DNA of 64,000 nucleotides from Rotaria macrura (taxonomy: Eukaryota > Rotifera > Eurotatoria > Philodinida > Philodinidae): contig OENT01000961.1 in the NCBI GenBank assembly GCA_900239685.1, positions 1 through 64,000 on the forward strand, read 5' to 3'. Position 1 is the first letter of the stretch. Every line of letters starts with the position of its first letter. The notes under the pieces were generated by a model. That model was not told the DNA's origin, made no database searches, and was given only the letters and a program-made list of their open reading frames with translations. Position numbers and translations under genes: made by a program. Positions 12,688 through 26,400 of this stretch are shown one piece after another.

Positions 12688-13033
12688 CCCAGTGAAAAAA
12701 TATTGGATTATAGAAGATTTGAGTAGATTATAATAGGATTTTTCTGCATCAAAATCCAAATTAAAATCGATTGAAATCGTCGAAACGAACGATAATTTGA
12801 TTTTTAATCGAACAATAATCTTAAAAATCAGGTAAAAATTTGATTAAAATCATGTATGTTTGATTATAATCATATGATCTGGATTTAATCAAATTTTACC
12901 TGATTTTTAAGATTATTGTTCGATTAAAAATCAAATTATCGTTCGTTTCGACGATTTTAATTTGGATTTTGGTGCAGAAAAATCCTATTATAATCTACTC
13001 AAATCTTCTATAATCCAATATTTTTTCACTGGG
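12688..13033. mobile_element. Foldback / MITE-like element with near full-length inverted repeat
   Basis: The element reads CCCAGTGAAAAAATATTGG at its left end and the exact reverse complement at its right end. The inverted arms continue inward for roughly 155 bases each, leaving a short centre near 12845-12875. The left arm carries about 10 extra bases near 12770-12780, and a few single-base differences separate the arms. No convincing target-site duplication is visible: the flanks are GAAGATT on the left and TTGGCTA on the right. There is no coding capacity. This is typical of a non-autonomous foldback or MITE element mobilised by another element's transposase. Transcribed, it would give a very long hairpin RNA. 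Confidence 0.8.
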
Positions 13034-16000
13034 TTGGCTAAACTAATTTTGAACAGTAGATAATGAAACTCAGGCAAAGTTTGATCGGTTCTTTGCAAAG
13101 ATAGAATGCTGGTATAATTCTGTATAACAACAAGATCACTCAAAACTGTCTAAGATCGGCACAGCATTGCAGATGTTCAAACTGCGATTCATATTTAGCT
13201 TGTTTATCATATAAAACTAAATCGAGATTAATTATGGTTAATATCAAAGTTCAGACGTTCGAGTTTAGTACATTCGCAGACAGAATAACGAATATAACAT
13301 TGATTTCATTCATTTTTCTTTGCAAGAACATCAGAATTTTGAAAGAGATATGGATGCTCTTGTAAATTTCATAACTTTTGATGTGCAGATCGATTTTTCT
13401 AAATTGATATGAAGAATGAATAACATGTATTGATTAGATTACTCAATGTTTTTAAATAAATTCTTATTGAGTGCACAACTTCAAACGGTAAAGTTTCCTT
13501 TTTTGATTATCCCAACTAGAACTTCAATATGAAAAATAGATCGATCGTAAACCACGATTAACTTATTGTTTTTCCTCGTTGATTAATCAAGCGTTAATGA
13601 CAATACACATTTGGTGATGTTAAGAAATTCAATGGATTGTACTTATGTTTATTTAGGTCATGGCAAGCTCCATTCCGTATTGAAGAGAAGAAAAAAAGAA
13701 CGGAAAAAGGTTGCTAGGCAAAGAACGAGAACAGTAGCAATAGAGTAAAGAGAGAAATAACAAAGAATAGCTACGCATAGAAGCAATGCTTATTGATAAT
13801 AGGTTACTATTTTACAAGATCGATGTTGCTAGTGGAATATCAGAATAGAAATGAACTTTTACGTCCGACGTGAGCTACGTACTAAACTGACTGGAAAAAA
13901 ATTCTCTCGTGTGATGAATCATCGTACTTTTCTTATTCTTTGTCTGCATGAATCAATTCTTGATATGTATGGAGAAAACTGCTCGCGATGGTCGTTCTTT
14001 TCTTTTTTTCCTTGCTATTTATATGACTGCAGAGAAAAATGCTACTATGTCGAAGATATTTCGTGCTGAAAGAATGAGAATCGAGTTGAAAATTATTAAA
14101 AAGCACTGTGTCTAGTAATATAAGAGAAAAACCTGTCACACGTGAATAATTCTCATGAAGGCCGAACAAACATTGACGAATAGTTATCTTCAATACACAT
14201 AGTATAGAATAGTTTTGTTTTCTTCTTTTTTTTTGTGTTCTTTCATCTCATTGGCAAAGAAAAGCTTTTTTCTCTTTCTATGCATATCAGTTGACCTTTA
14301 ATCAATCGATGAGCTTTTTCTTTTTTTCTTTATCTTTCGATGTAGTAGAAACGAAAAACCAATCAAGTATTTACTGTAGCTATAGGCTTTCTACGATTTT
14401 CAATTAGGGGTACGATTAATTTTGACTCTCTTCATTTTAGTTATAGGTAATCTGTATGTTTCTCGGCGGAACTTGTGCTAAGATTTAACAGTACAAGCTA
14501 TTATTTTTTTCTTCGCTGGACGCCGAAGGAAAGAAAAAACACATAGCTGTTACTCGCTTCATGTCCCTAACCTCATTTAAAAGAACATTTTTTTCATACA
14601 TCGACAGACGAGAAAGCGAAATATATGTAGTACGTTTCTAACTGTTAAATAGTAGACGATAACGTCTCCGTACAGCAGATCAGCGCCTACATTTATTAAC
14701 ATAAATTGCTATACTATGTAGTTTGACAGAAAGAAAATGAAATACTTCGATGCTTGTGGTATCAAACATTATGCATACTTTTATCTGTAACATAATTAGT
14801 CATGGTACAATAGCATTAAATAAGAAACACTAGACATGCACTAAATGTTATTTAATTGAGATTTTTGTTGAAACTATTACACTAGTAGAATGTAGTCATA
14901 GAAAGTAAAGTAAAAGATTATTGAACTGTAATTGAACTTGAAATTCGAAGTAGGATGACTACTTTTTTCAAGAAAATTTTTCCGTACATATGTTCAATAT
15001 CAGATAAATGCAAGAGTATTTCTTTTCTTCGAATATGATGGAATCTTTTCCGCTATGAATAATTATTCACGACGATTTCCACATCTCTGAACTATTGAAT
15101 AGAAATTTTCTTACAGATTATTAATGCTGTAAACACTGTCTATTTTAATATGATGTCTTCAACCCTAGCAGAAATTCGGTGAGGCAAACCAGAAAGTCGT
15201 TCATTCTTCATATCGATTTTATCTGAAGATTTTGTTTTTCTCTTAAGGTAGAATCTAATGAACAGCATTAAATGATCGTTCTGAGTTTTGGGAAAAACAT
15301 TGAAGAGGAAAATATAGAATAATAGGAAAAAGAAAATATCGAAAAGTAAATTATTCAATAGATTCAACAATTTTATTGGATCATATAATAAAAGAGAATG
15401 AAAAAAGAAGAATCTTACTTTATTAGTTTACATCTCTTTTTTTTGTAATCAAGGTAACCATGTGAATCTATTTAAGTCAGCGCATTCTTGACAAAGATAA
15501 TGTCCATAAAAATTATCAAATTTGAGATTTCTAATTGTTTAGATAGAGCAAAATATCAACTCTCCCTCTGGAATACGCTATGGTTAATTGGATTTTATGA
15601 TGAGATTGAAGGATTTGACATCGAGTGTTTCTAAAACTTATGAGTGGTTGGATATGCACTGCAGGATTCTGGTTCACTCATACCTTAGCAAAACAAAATC
15701 GGAATAAAGGTCCTGTTGAGTTGTAGCTACAGTTGTTAACTACAATTTAAAGTGAACCTCAACTTTCCAGCATTTAAAATAGCTGATAAATCTGGGTTGC
15801 GCAGACACGTCAACTAACATCCAGAATCGTACACTAACTCTTTTAGGTACATGTATATAGGTGAAATTGTTACTGTGATTTGCCAAGCTCCAGATAAATC
15901 TTTCCTTAAAATTTCATCAAGATCGTATGCTTGGGATAAAAAGGTTCTTTCTTGGAAATGGGCTCTATGAGAAGCTTTCGTTTCGACATTTACTTTGATT

Positions 16001-16453
16001 GTATGTCTGTCTTTCGACATTTAACTTCATTCTAGTATTTTCTTCTTTGTATCTTCGACTTATATATTTGCTTTTTCGATATATTCCTGATCGATGTTTT
16101 CCATCAATGCAATCGTTCGAGGACTAGCTGTGAAATCAGTTCAGTTTAGTCATTGATGATTCGATTCTTAATTGCTTCTAAATATCTACATATGTGAAAT
16201 CGAATTTTTTCTTGTTTCTTTCCATGTTTTTTTTTTGATAACAGAATGTAAAAATAACAATAAATTCAATTTAATTGTGACTACTTTCGATGAGCAATAA
16301 TCGCTACAGACAAGAAAACATCAATTTGCATAATTCTGTGTTTTATAAATTCGTAAAGTATCTTTCATATAATTTTTGCGGCCTGAATAAATATTGGCTT
16401 AATATATGTGTTTGTGAAATTGAAAATTTACTTCAGATTATTATCAGTCTATC
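13034..16453. other. Intergenic, no supported gene
   Basis: About 3.4 kb of AT-rich DNA. Overlapping frames on opposite strands at 13851-14069 and 13933-14193, and those at 15140-15370 and 15814-16020, show no domain, consistent codon use or splice framework. The right end presumably includes the promoter of the transporter gene; acceptor-like TTACTTCAG and ATTATCAG lie within 20 bases of its ATG. Confidence 0.5.
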
Positions 16454-18181
16454 ATGGCTGACAAGTCCGTATTAAGTGATAATTTTACTGTTAATGTTCC
16501 TCTTCAATCAGCTGATGAGATCGATAAAAAAGTCGATGTCAATCCACCTGCGTACGAAAATCCGCAACTTGATTTTAGTAGTGGATGGAAAGATCGTGGC
16601 TTTGCTATTGCCTTCTGGATTCATGTTATTGCAGTCATAGCCATCGGCTCAGTATTAGGAGTACCATTGGTCGTTTCATTCGTCCAGAATAATTCATTCG
16701 ACGGCCTAAAGCAAGTAGCCACCTCTTTAGAAGTCAATCCAATGCTTTATGGATTGGGGGCGGCTGTACTTGTTGCTGGATTCGCTTCAATGTTCACGTT
16801 TGTTCTCCTACAAACTTGTGCTGGTCAAATTATCAAATGCTCATTTTTGGTTATTATAATGATGCAGGTTGCTCTCGGAGTAATATTTTTCTTTGTTTTG
16901 ATGCCATTATGCATTATACCCGGTATCTTTCTATTATGTACGTTGATATATCTAACATGTGTAAGAAAACGTATCGCATTTGCCGAAGCTCATTTACAAA
17001 CAGGTTGTGCATCTTTACGTAACAGTCCATCTTTACTATTACTGGCAGCGGTTATGTTGATCGTCGAATTCTTATGGTTCGTATTCTGGCTTATGATGGC
17101 ATTGGGTATTTATCATACTTTCATAAATTCTGCATCAACTTCAAGTCTAAACACGAACGGCACTGTTAATAACATGACAGCACTTTATATGAACACTGAA
17201 AAATCTGCATTTATGATCACAACAAGTCCTGCGTTGACTACTAAAAGCAGAAAAACCAACATTACAAAATATTTGAAGACAGAAGAAAGAACAGCTAAGA
17301 CGAAAAAAAACTTGTTCGTCGATCAGCAAATCCAAACTAATAATACAGGACAGAATTCGACAACTAGTAGTAGTACAGGCGAATGGTACAGTGGTTATGT
17401 TCGTAATATTGTTCTATTTTTTCTATTACTGTCATGGTATTGGGGTGCAATTACATTAGGAAACATAACTCATTTTGTAACAGCGTGTTGTGTCGGTGAA
17501 TGGTGGTTTTCTGATGAAGTTAGTCAACAGTACAAGATAGGAAATAGCATTAAACGAGCATTTACGACAAATTTCGGTACAATATGTCTTGGTTCACTTT
17601 TTGAAGCAATGATAAAAGCCTTACGTTCTATTGCCGAAAATAATCGTCGAAAAAGTATCATATCATGTCTTCTCGTATGTATCCTGCGAATAATTGAACG
17701 GGCTATTGGTTATCTCAATGAATGGGCATTTATTTTTGCCGCACTTACAGGCCAAGGATTTGTTGAAGCTAGTAAAAGTTTTATTGAATTATTTCGAAAG
17801 CGTGGTTGGACAGCAGTCATTAATGATGCTATCATCGGAACAACATTGATGATTATTAATTTGGTAATTGGTCTTATTTCAGGGGCAGCAAGTGGGCTTG
17901 TCATGTATTTTTTAACGAAGAATCCAATAGATCAAATTTTACCGATTGTTATTGTATGCATTATTGGTTTTATAATCGGTTTGTCGATGAGTTCAATTAT
18001 TACAACAATCTTGATATCATGTGTTCGTACAGTATTTGTTTGTTTTGCTCTTAATCCAGCTGCATTAGGTGCAACACATCCTGACTATTTACAAAAATTA
18101 ACAAAAGTTTGGCACAAATTCTACCCGCAAGAGTTCGCCAACAGCGGTTATTCGAATCAATTTACCGAACCTATGGTTTAA
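16454..18181 (+). CDS. Choline transporter-like protein (SLC44/CTL, PNS1-like)
   Basis: An intact single-exon frame of 575 residues. The N-terminus is short, polar and cytosolic (1-45), followed by about ten hydrophobic segments, at roughly 50-77, 97-119, 127-147, 150-170, 191-220, 316-344, 400-420, 455-485 and 490-530. A large loop at about 221-312 carries several N-glycosylation sequons and is rich in Thr/Asn/Lys. The C-terminal half shows the CTL-family pattern: CVGEWWF (346-352), a conserved amphipathic segment with GSLFEAMIKALR, a helix bearing NEWAFIFAALTGQGF, and the Ala/Asn-rich ALNPAALG near 532-539. Family members move choline or related organic cations, or act in membrane lipid supply; the precise substrate here is inferred. 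The loop is shorter and more polar than in vertebrate CTLs and closer to PNS1-type proteins. The ATG at 16454 follows an acceptor-like ATTATCAG by six bases. Confidence 0.85.
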   Translation: MADKSVLSDNFTVNVPLQSADEIDKKVDVNPPAYENPQLDFSSGWKDRGFAIAFWIHVIAVIAIGSVLGVPLVVSFVQNNSFDGLKQVATSLEVNPMLYGLGAAVLVAGFASMFTFVLLQTCAGQIIKCSFLVIIMMQVALGVIFFFVLMPLCIIPGIFLLCTLIYLTCVRKRIAFAEAHLQTGCASLRNSPSLLLLAAVMLIVEFLWFVFWLMMALGIYHTFINSASTSSLNTNGTVNNMTALYMNTEKSAFMITTSPALTTKSRKTNITKYLKTEERTAKTKKNLFVDQQIQTNNTGQNSTTSSSTGEWYSGYVRNIVLFFLLLSWYWGAITLGNITHFVTACCVGEWWFSDEVSQQYKIGNSIKRAFTTNFGTICLGSLFEAMIKALRSIAENNRRKSIISCLLVCILRIIERAIGYLNEWAFIFAALTGQGFVEASKSFIELFRKRGWTAVINDAIIGTTLMIINLVIGLISGAASGLVMYFLTKNPIDQILPIVIVCIIGFIIGLSMSSIITTILISCVRTVFVCFALNPAALGATHPDYLQKLTKVWHKFYPQEFANSGYSNQFTEPMV

Positions 18182-20455
18182 AATGAAAAGATTTCTATCC
18201 TTCTATATCAACAACAAAAACTACCGTGTCTCATTAATGTCAGCCTTTTTATCTCATCTTTTATACTTATTAATCGTTGATATTTGCTCATGAAAAAAAT
18301 CAGTATTTTGTAGAAATAGAATCTTCGGTTTTGTTTGTATGTGTCGTTTGTTTCTTATCACTATCGATTCAATAAATGTTTTACATATATTATTACTTCG
18401 AACATTGACAAGTTCTTTTTTAAACAAACCATTTCAAAATGAAATAAAATCAATCGTTTTTGAAAACAAATCGAAAACAAAACATGAATCATTTTAAATT
18501 TAAGCGAAAAATTGAATTCATCTCATGCTATTAGAGTTGAGCTATTGCTCCGACTAATAGCTCTAACTTGAACCACTCTTACAACTAAGTATCTATGAAT
18601 TCATCTATGTATCGAGATGAAAATCGTTTAATCCTGCTTTGATCAAGAGAGGAAAGAGTGCGAAAACAAACAACTAAATATCATTGATACACTATGATTT
18701 AGATTAAGAAAGTTTACCATCGCATACAATGTTACTGTGAACAATAATAAGAGTTGACTATCATATGATTCATAACCCTGAGTTTAAGCGAAATCAGAGG
18801 ATTTTTACTGTAAATGCTGCACGATTAACATGAGCAACATGATGTAGCTTGCATTATTACTAACGAAGAGAATATTGCTTTCTTCGTTATAGATTGGGAT
18901 CCAATGAATTATCATTTTTTACTAAAACCTCTACAGTTACAATACGGAAGAAGCGGATATTGTTTTTTAGATTCGACTGTGTGTGTTATTGTTAGTCGTG
19001 TCCTGTATAACAATTTCTTTCACGATCGAAAATTTTTCTGATGTCTATCAGAAGGGATTGCTGATTTTCATCATTCTATATGTCAATGCTTTATTAAGAT
19101 CACATGTTCACGGAGAGAAGAAATAACAAATATCGAACTGCAGAAATCTGGTACGATAAAAATGAGAGGTGAAAGCGTTAATGCAAAAACGTTAAGTCTC
19201 GTGTTGGCCTATATCAATATTGTCAAATGAATTTATGATCGAAAAAAGTTAAGATCAAATCTATTTCATAAAAACTATAACATATTTTTAAAATGAATAA
19301 ATTTATCACCATATACATTGATTAAAAATTGAGTTGATAACTATATGATTTGGCTATAGGCATTTCTGGTTTCAAAATGATATCGACTGTCATAACGGTT
19401 TTGATAGTGATTAATTTAATTAAGTAGTTTTTCCCATAAAAGGGTTTCTTCTTGTACATCTTACCATTTTCACGAGAGTAGATATGGTTACGTGAGTACG
19501 GATGGACTGAGCAAATGTTTGTGAATGTAGATGTTCATAGTAATAAGTCAGATTGGAACTTATCCTATAGCTCGGTGTCCCAGGCACATCATGAGATTGC
19601 TTGGCGGATGTTGGCATTAAAGGATTTCTCAGTAGTTTATATCAGATATTCATACGATGTATGGTTGTCTGTTTGGTTCTGTAAGACTTCAAACTTTTAT
19701 TGTTACGTAGTCTCATGACCTTTACTCATCCGTTCAAATAATAAAATATTTTCATTTCAATCATACTACTTTTGTCATTTTTATAGTTCGAAATTCTTAT
19801 TTTTGACAGACATAACATGAATCATTTGATAGACCGATATGCCTATCGTTTATTTTTCAAGGTTTCAACCTGAAAGAACGATTTTTTTCTATAGTCAAAT
19901 ATTTTCGGTAATATTCGGTACTTAAAGTAAGTACGTGAATAAGTCAAGTGTTGAAACAAGAAAAGTCTCGAGTTCAGTAGCTGATTTTTTAGTCTTGTTT
20001 GTAGCTGCAAAATACGTAGACGCCTTTACGATAGAAATAGAGTATGCTCGATTTCAAACATATGAAACAGTGTTCTCAACTTTATAACTAAAAAGTTGTG
20101 ACTAGCTTCTACGGTCAGATATAGTATTAAATCATTGGATTCCATTTAACAATCGTTTTTCTTTTGTCAGTCATCTTTCGATTGTCGTGTATTCGTTTCA
20201 TTAGTTCCTATTCATGAGTACACGTATCAAATTTATCAGTTCTGCTTGTGATAAATGTTGTTTCATAGGAATCTATGAAGCAATATGAAATCAAGTTATA
20301 TGTATTCGAGCAATATTTTATTTCACAAAACATATTCAATTAAAACAATGTTATACACGAAATCTTCATCCAGTGATAGTAAAAAATAGTTGTGATCAAA
20401 AAATCTTGATTATATAATTGCGATACGAGAGCTGATAGTGATAGAAAAGAAGCAT
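18182..20455. other. Intergenic between convergent genes
   Basis: About 2.3 kb separates the convergent 3' ends of the CTL-like gene (plus strand) and the astacin gene (minus strand). Besides the candidate AATAAA only short overlapping frames near 19420-19718 occur, without recognisable content. Confidence 0.5.
18371..18376 (+). promoter_or_regulatory. Candidate polyadenylation signal of the transporter gene
   Basis: An AATAAA hexamer lies about 190 bases after the stop codon of the CTL-like gene, in a T-rich context. This is a reasonable distance for a 3' end, but the hexamer is common in AT-rich DNA. Confidence 0.4.
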
Positions 20456-23400
20456 TCATTTAACTATTGTATAGCTCAATTTCACTCCGAATCCTGAATT
20501 ATCAGGTCGAAAATACAAAGGTGTACGTGCTTGAACGCTTGATGTTAAATCAGCATCCCCTACAGAAAATGATACGGTACCAAATGTTGTTGCAATAGAC
20601 GCTATTCTATCTTGCACAGCGATGCCGACATACGTCCCTACGACAACGTTGATGCTATTTGCAGTGAGATTATAGGTTTGTACTGATTGAGATGTTGATA
20701 TCTGAGAAGAAGGGATCGCGTACTGACTGCAAGCTGTATAGCTGCCAAGTATTGGAATAATGCCATATATCCAAATACGAGTTAGTGCAGTAGGTAATCG
20801 TGATTGAACAAATCGTACTGTTACAGTTCGGACATAGCCATTCACTTTACTTGAATCATTCAAATTAAAAAATGTATTGTTAGGTAAAACGTAGCCATTA
20901 GTGAGAGTTCGATTCGCCGGATCAACAGTAACGACTAAAAGACAACAATAATGTGTAGATAGCGAGCTCAATAGAATTTTGGCCAACGAGATATCTTACC
21001 GGTTCCAGTAGTTACCATTTGAACTAAGTAAAAAGAAAATTTAAAAGAGTTTGCTTAACTGATGAAATCTGTCGTATAATGCATAGCTCAGTTTGGTCTT
21101 TTAACTTGATTATGATTAGATTGTTAAAGACTAACGATGTTATTTTAACACCAACAGCGAATCAGGAAGAGAAATCGATGCCGAAACCACAGTTTACAAC
21201 CGCAAAGTATGTTTTTGCTACAGCTAAAACATAATTTTGTTCCTCTTTAGGAAATCCGAGGTTTCCCAAAGAAGCATCGATCAAATTTGTAGGTCAAACT
21301 TAAGAAAGAAACGACCATTCTATATTTCTCTCAGAAATTATTCTCGTGTTATTTGAAGTATTCCAAAATTTCAGCTTTGTATAGTACTATCTGTGATAAG
21401 GGGAGAAATTGATTATGTTTTACAGAAAAGTTGCGTAATCGACGCTTTTTCGAACGTGCACGACTTAAAACAAGGAAATTTACCTTCACTGAACACTTAA
21501 AATGGTTCAAAACATTGCCAAATCTATTTATGGGCTGATGTCAAAACGAATATGTTTTTCTTGCTCGTGAACAAGTTTTGAACATCTTTCCGGATAGAAA
21601 ACGTTGTGAGTTGCAGTTCAATGAAAAGGACGTTTTTCTTTGCTCCATCACTTACGTTCAAAGACATTGATGTTTCATAAGTCTATAGTCTTACACGAGC
21701 TACATTTAAATTTTCAATATAACCTATTACCATCGTACGAGATACAGTTCATGTAATACACGCATGAACAATGAAATAAGCAGAATAACTTGAAGGAAAT
21801 TTCTGGAGTCTAGTGAAATTTCTACAACAGTGCTGTGAACGAAAGAAATGATCAGCAAGTGCTGATTTCGAATGTTACCACACATTTTCAGTCCTTAAGA
21901 GAATTTTTAAAACACTTTTGTGGACGTATCTATATAGATCCACTTTATACTAGAAAATATTTTCTGATAAGAATTTTAAAAAAATTCATTTATACTGAAA
22001 AGTTGTGGTAACACCTCAAATATGTACAATGTTTTAAGGCTCATATGATCTTCTCTTGTTTAAATGGAGAGAAAGTGTGGAGAAATGATTTTTTGACGAG
22101 AAGAGCACCAGAATCCATGCTCTTGTTTAAAAAAGGTGATGAGATTCAGAGCACGTTTCAAGACCATGATCATTTCTTATCCATGTAAAGAATCCTATAT
22201 CACTCTAGAGTTGTCACACTATAAAAAGTATCTGACTCATCGCTTGACTTTCAGTCTACGGTTTTACGTATGTGAATATTAGAAATCTAGGCGCCGGAAT
22301 TCAGTCCCATCATTAGAAATTCCTCTTCTCCGTTGCTCTGAACACAGTTAATATTATACTTGCCAAGAATTTTAGATTCAAAGCAATATGTGAAGACCAC
22401 ATTTTAGCTCGAGAGAGACTAAATTAACTGGATTTTCCAGTGCATTCGCACATCTTTTAGAGCTATGTACAAATTAAATCATTGAGGTTTGTTGATGAAA
22501 TAGGCTATTCAATTAAAATAATGCTTTTGTTTTCTCAGACAATCAGTCGGAGTGAAATGTCTACCAACAGCATTCTTCACCGAGTTGTCACGACAAACAA
22601 TAGAGTCACGTTAACATCGAATATATTCTGTCCGGATAGAAACACACACACAAATGGAAAATGTTACCTGGACAAGTTAATAAAATGCTAGATCCATTAC
22701 ACATAACAGAGCCAGGTGTTGTGAACGTTGATAGTAATATTGATGAGCTTGTAATCACAGTAGTTGTTGATGCAGAAGCATTTCCTACATTAAGGTGTTG
22801 AAGCTGAAGTCTATCGAGGCCCGATGCGATGACAGAGAATGATCCTCTCATATGCGGTACGTAAGATGTACATATCAAAATATACGTGGTTCCAGCATGA
22901 AGTAAATATGTTAATGAAAATTGAACATTTCCACCTTTATCATCATCAGATGAAAGGAGATTCGAGTTAGTATTCGATGGATAGAAAGAATCCACATATA
23001 AATAACCATAGGTATCGATGCTGCTATTACTTCTGAACGTATAGATACCACTCGTATTTACTGTCACGCGAATAGCTTCATAATAATATGTACCTGATGC
23101 TCCATTTCTAGTGAAAGTAAGGCTGGCATCGTTCAATGTACTTGAATAACTGGTTAGGATATGATTTGAAGGAAGAGTTGAAGAAGCACCTACACACATG
23201 AAATTGAATAGTTTTGAGAAAGTAACTTGAAAAAAATTGCAGAAAAAAATTACCTTATCCTTAAAAAATTGACTTATCTTTATATGGTTTTGAGTATTTG
23301 TGTCTGAATTAAGTGAGCTTCATCATATCTTATTGGGAGATTTCGATACTGTCATATTAAGAAGTGTGAACTCTCAGAGATAAAGTCAAGATGAATTTTC

Positions 23401-26400
23401 TTATGTGTATTGATTCTATTATCTTTTTATAAATTATGATATCTAACTTCACATTTCAAATCGATAATAATTCGATGGGCAATCTATGATTTACCTTAAC
23501 CATTATATGATCTGAATTTTGGCTATTCCAGACTTCTATCGAACAAAACCATTGATTTGAGGAGAACGATTTATGGCTGTGAAACTTGTAGTTCGATTGA
23601 AGTTTAGACTAGGCCAACATGAGAGTAGCAAACGTTGCATACATTTCAACAATCTCAATTTCTCTATTGAGGGTTATTCAAAATGATAAACATTTCCCAA
23701 GTTTCAAATTCAATGAGTTTTACTTTTCCATCTCGTAACCATAGAAATACGTAAAGAAATGCAAAGGGTTTGCATATTTTGACGATTTGAAACGGAGGTT
23801 TTTTGTTGATGACTAAAATAAAATTAAGGATTTGCCGTTATTGTGTGAAAAAGCTCTCAACAAAAATATTTAGTGTGTGAATCATGTAAAAACAAATGTC
23901 AGATACTCGTCAGACGACCAGGACAGTATCTTTTATTGTATTTTTTAATTAAAGATGTATATTTTTTATGTGAATGATAAAAAGAAAAATTTTTCAAATG
24001 TTTTATAGTATTCCTTATTGACACTTCAGTATTATCGTATTTAATATCGACATAGATTCTTATTACATTCAAGAAGCATGTAGTAAAAGAAGCATGTTTA
24101 GTATCGCATTGTCTTTGCTTTGTCACTCATAAAGCTTTTAGCTATCGACCATGCCATTGAAAATAATGAGAATCTTTTTATGAGTTATAGTTCAATTATG
24201 AAAATGTTTTCAATGAAGGATAGTTTATTCGTAGATCTCAGCCAATAAGTCATATATTATGTTCAGTATGTGTTAATAATCAAAAGAGTTTGGTTTCTAT
24301 ACAAAAAAATTGAAGTTCGAATTCCATTTTGTTGATATTCATCATTAGCGAGAGAAACATTTTATGATAAATAATTACTTCTTTTCAACTGACAAAGCCT
24401 GAAAGCTTCAAAGTTGTTCAAGCGCAAAGCTAAGTATTTTTCTGATTTTTCAGATAAAAAAATGACTACTAAATCAAATCTAAAAAGAATCCGAGAAATT
24501 CTTCTTACAAATAATAATAATGAATTAGATAGCATTGTTTCTAAGGATGACGGATTGAATTCCGATGCAGATTATTCTCCATCAGAAACAGAATCCGATG
24601 ACACATCCGCTAATGAATGTATTTCGAAAGAAGATGATACATCTGATTCCTAGATCAACGATAATGACACAAGCATTCATACTCACGTCAGGCTAAATCA
24701 TTGGAAAAACGTGGTGTAACGTGGTCAGCACAACTTAGTGAAGACTATTGCCATCTTCGTGTCACCGATATAATCAAGAAGAAGCGGATCCACGTATAAC
24801 TTTTCTGTGACGAAATGGAAAAACCGTACCAGGTTCGATAGGACGACGAAGGAAGAGCCTTGACATATCCGTGTGTTAATTTAGAAGAAATCAAACTCTA
24901 CGTAGTAAGATAAATCATTCTAGCTTTATGTGTGTCCTACATACTTTTAAACGATTAAGTAAGATTAAACGCAATGTAAGAAGTGCATAATCACATATGT
25001 TTTTCAGTCGAAAACAAAGTCAAAGGTTGTCACAGTCGCTGTTAGATGCCAGTCATCTTTTTATTTTAATTTTATTCTAACTATTTAAACACGAATGTAC
25101 TTTTTTCTGGTTAGATTTATATGTTTCTATTCACAAAAAGGGTAATTTCATGCTATGAATCCATATTGCTTTACTGATACTACTACAAGCATACTAAATG
25201 GAAGAAAGCGAATTGCAAAGTCGTTTTTCTGTAAAAATGTCTACATGTATTCTTTGTGGCTTGAACCTATCTTCTATGTACTAGTTCTTCTTGGACAAAA
25301 ATGATCTTGATAGTTGTAAATCATGCATGTATCTGAAAGAAATCCGGAGTGATTTTATTACTTTGATTTAAAAATTTTCCTCGTTGCAGACTAAGCGCTC
25401 ATGATTGTTGGCTGGTTTATCTCCTCTGCTCTTCAAAACACCATAGGCCTCCTTATATCTTCCCTTGCCAAGAATTATGCTTTGCAGAAGATAGAAAAAC
25501 CTGTAGTGAAATGATTTTCGAGTCGAAAAATAATACGAAATCATGTCTTACGTGGAGGAGGCGTTGTTCTTGTTGACAGTGTGGTTCCACCTCCCGTACA
25601 ATTGTAAAAGAGTCGAAGTGCTTGTGTGTCAATCGAGCTTAAATTATGTCTTTGTCCAATAGTAACACTTGTTTGAAGTGGTACAATCGTTGGCAAACCA
25701 TTTGCGGAGAACGCAGTCGAACCATAATGCATTATTGATCCATAATCATATGGTATATTCAAGGTGTTAGATGAAGCATTCGTTAGCTTGCCAAAGTTGT
25801 GTGACATACCTGAAAGAAGTCAGTAGACAATGATCAACATGGCTCATCGGTATTGATAACTTTTGAATGAAAAATTACTATACCTGTTTCTATATTAGCC
25901 CAATTGATGGTAATATAACTATCGCGATCGGGTCGTGATTGTTCATGCACAAAGCCTATTAATTATAAAACAAAAGAAACATTAACCGTACTAGTTGCAA
26001 AAATGATGGTATCGATCATTTTCTTTTTTTCAAAAGAACACTTCCCATGAGTTTTGTTATCAATCGTGGCGATTAAAAGAAGGAGAAATATGATAATCTC
26101 GCACTTGGCTTCTGTTTAGTGCAGAACATTGTCTGAGGACGCTTTCAAAGGTCCTACATGTCCCTGAAACTGTGACTAATTACAGTTACAGCTCATGACA
26201 GAAATTGACTGTGTTTTTAAGAACTTCTTTTGTTTTTTGCTTGATCCTTCGTTCATATCCTTACTAATTTCATACATGCCAAAAGTTCATTATGTGAACG
26301 TCAACAAAATACTCATTGTTCTATATCGAATGAGTGATATGGTTCAGATAGCTGTCAGTGATTTATTTAACTTCATTTTGTGCTTGAAACAATATCGACG

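Noticed and set aside
12688..13033. CRISPR-like or tandem repeat
   Set aside because: There are only two inverted arms around a short centre, not multiple direct repeats with spacers; the sequence is a foldback element in a eukaryotic context.
13851..14193. Overlapping open frames on both strands
   Set aside because: The short frames mirror each other, lack domains and splice sites, and fall in AT-rich intergenic DNA.
16816..17904. Alternative frames within the CTL-like gene
   Set aside because: They are shadows of the 575-residue transporter frame, which has clear family motifs and membrane segments.
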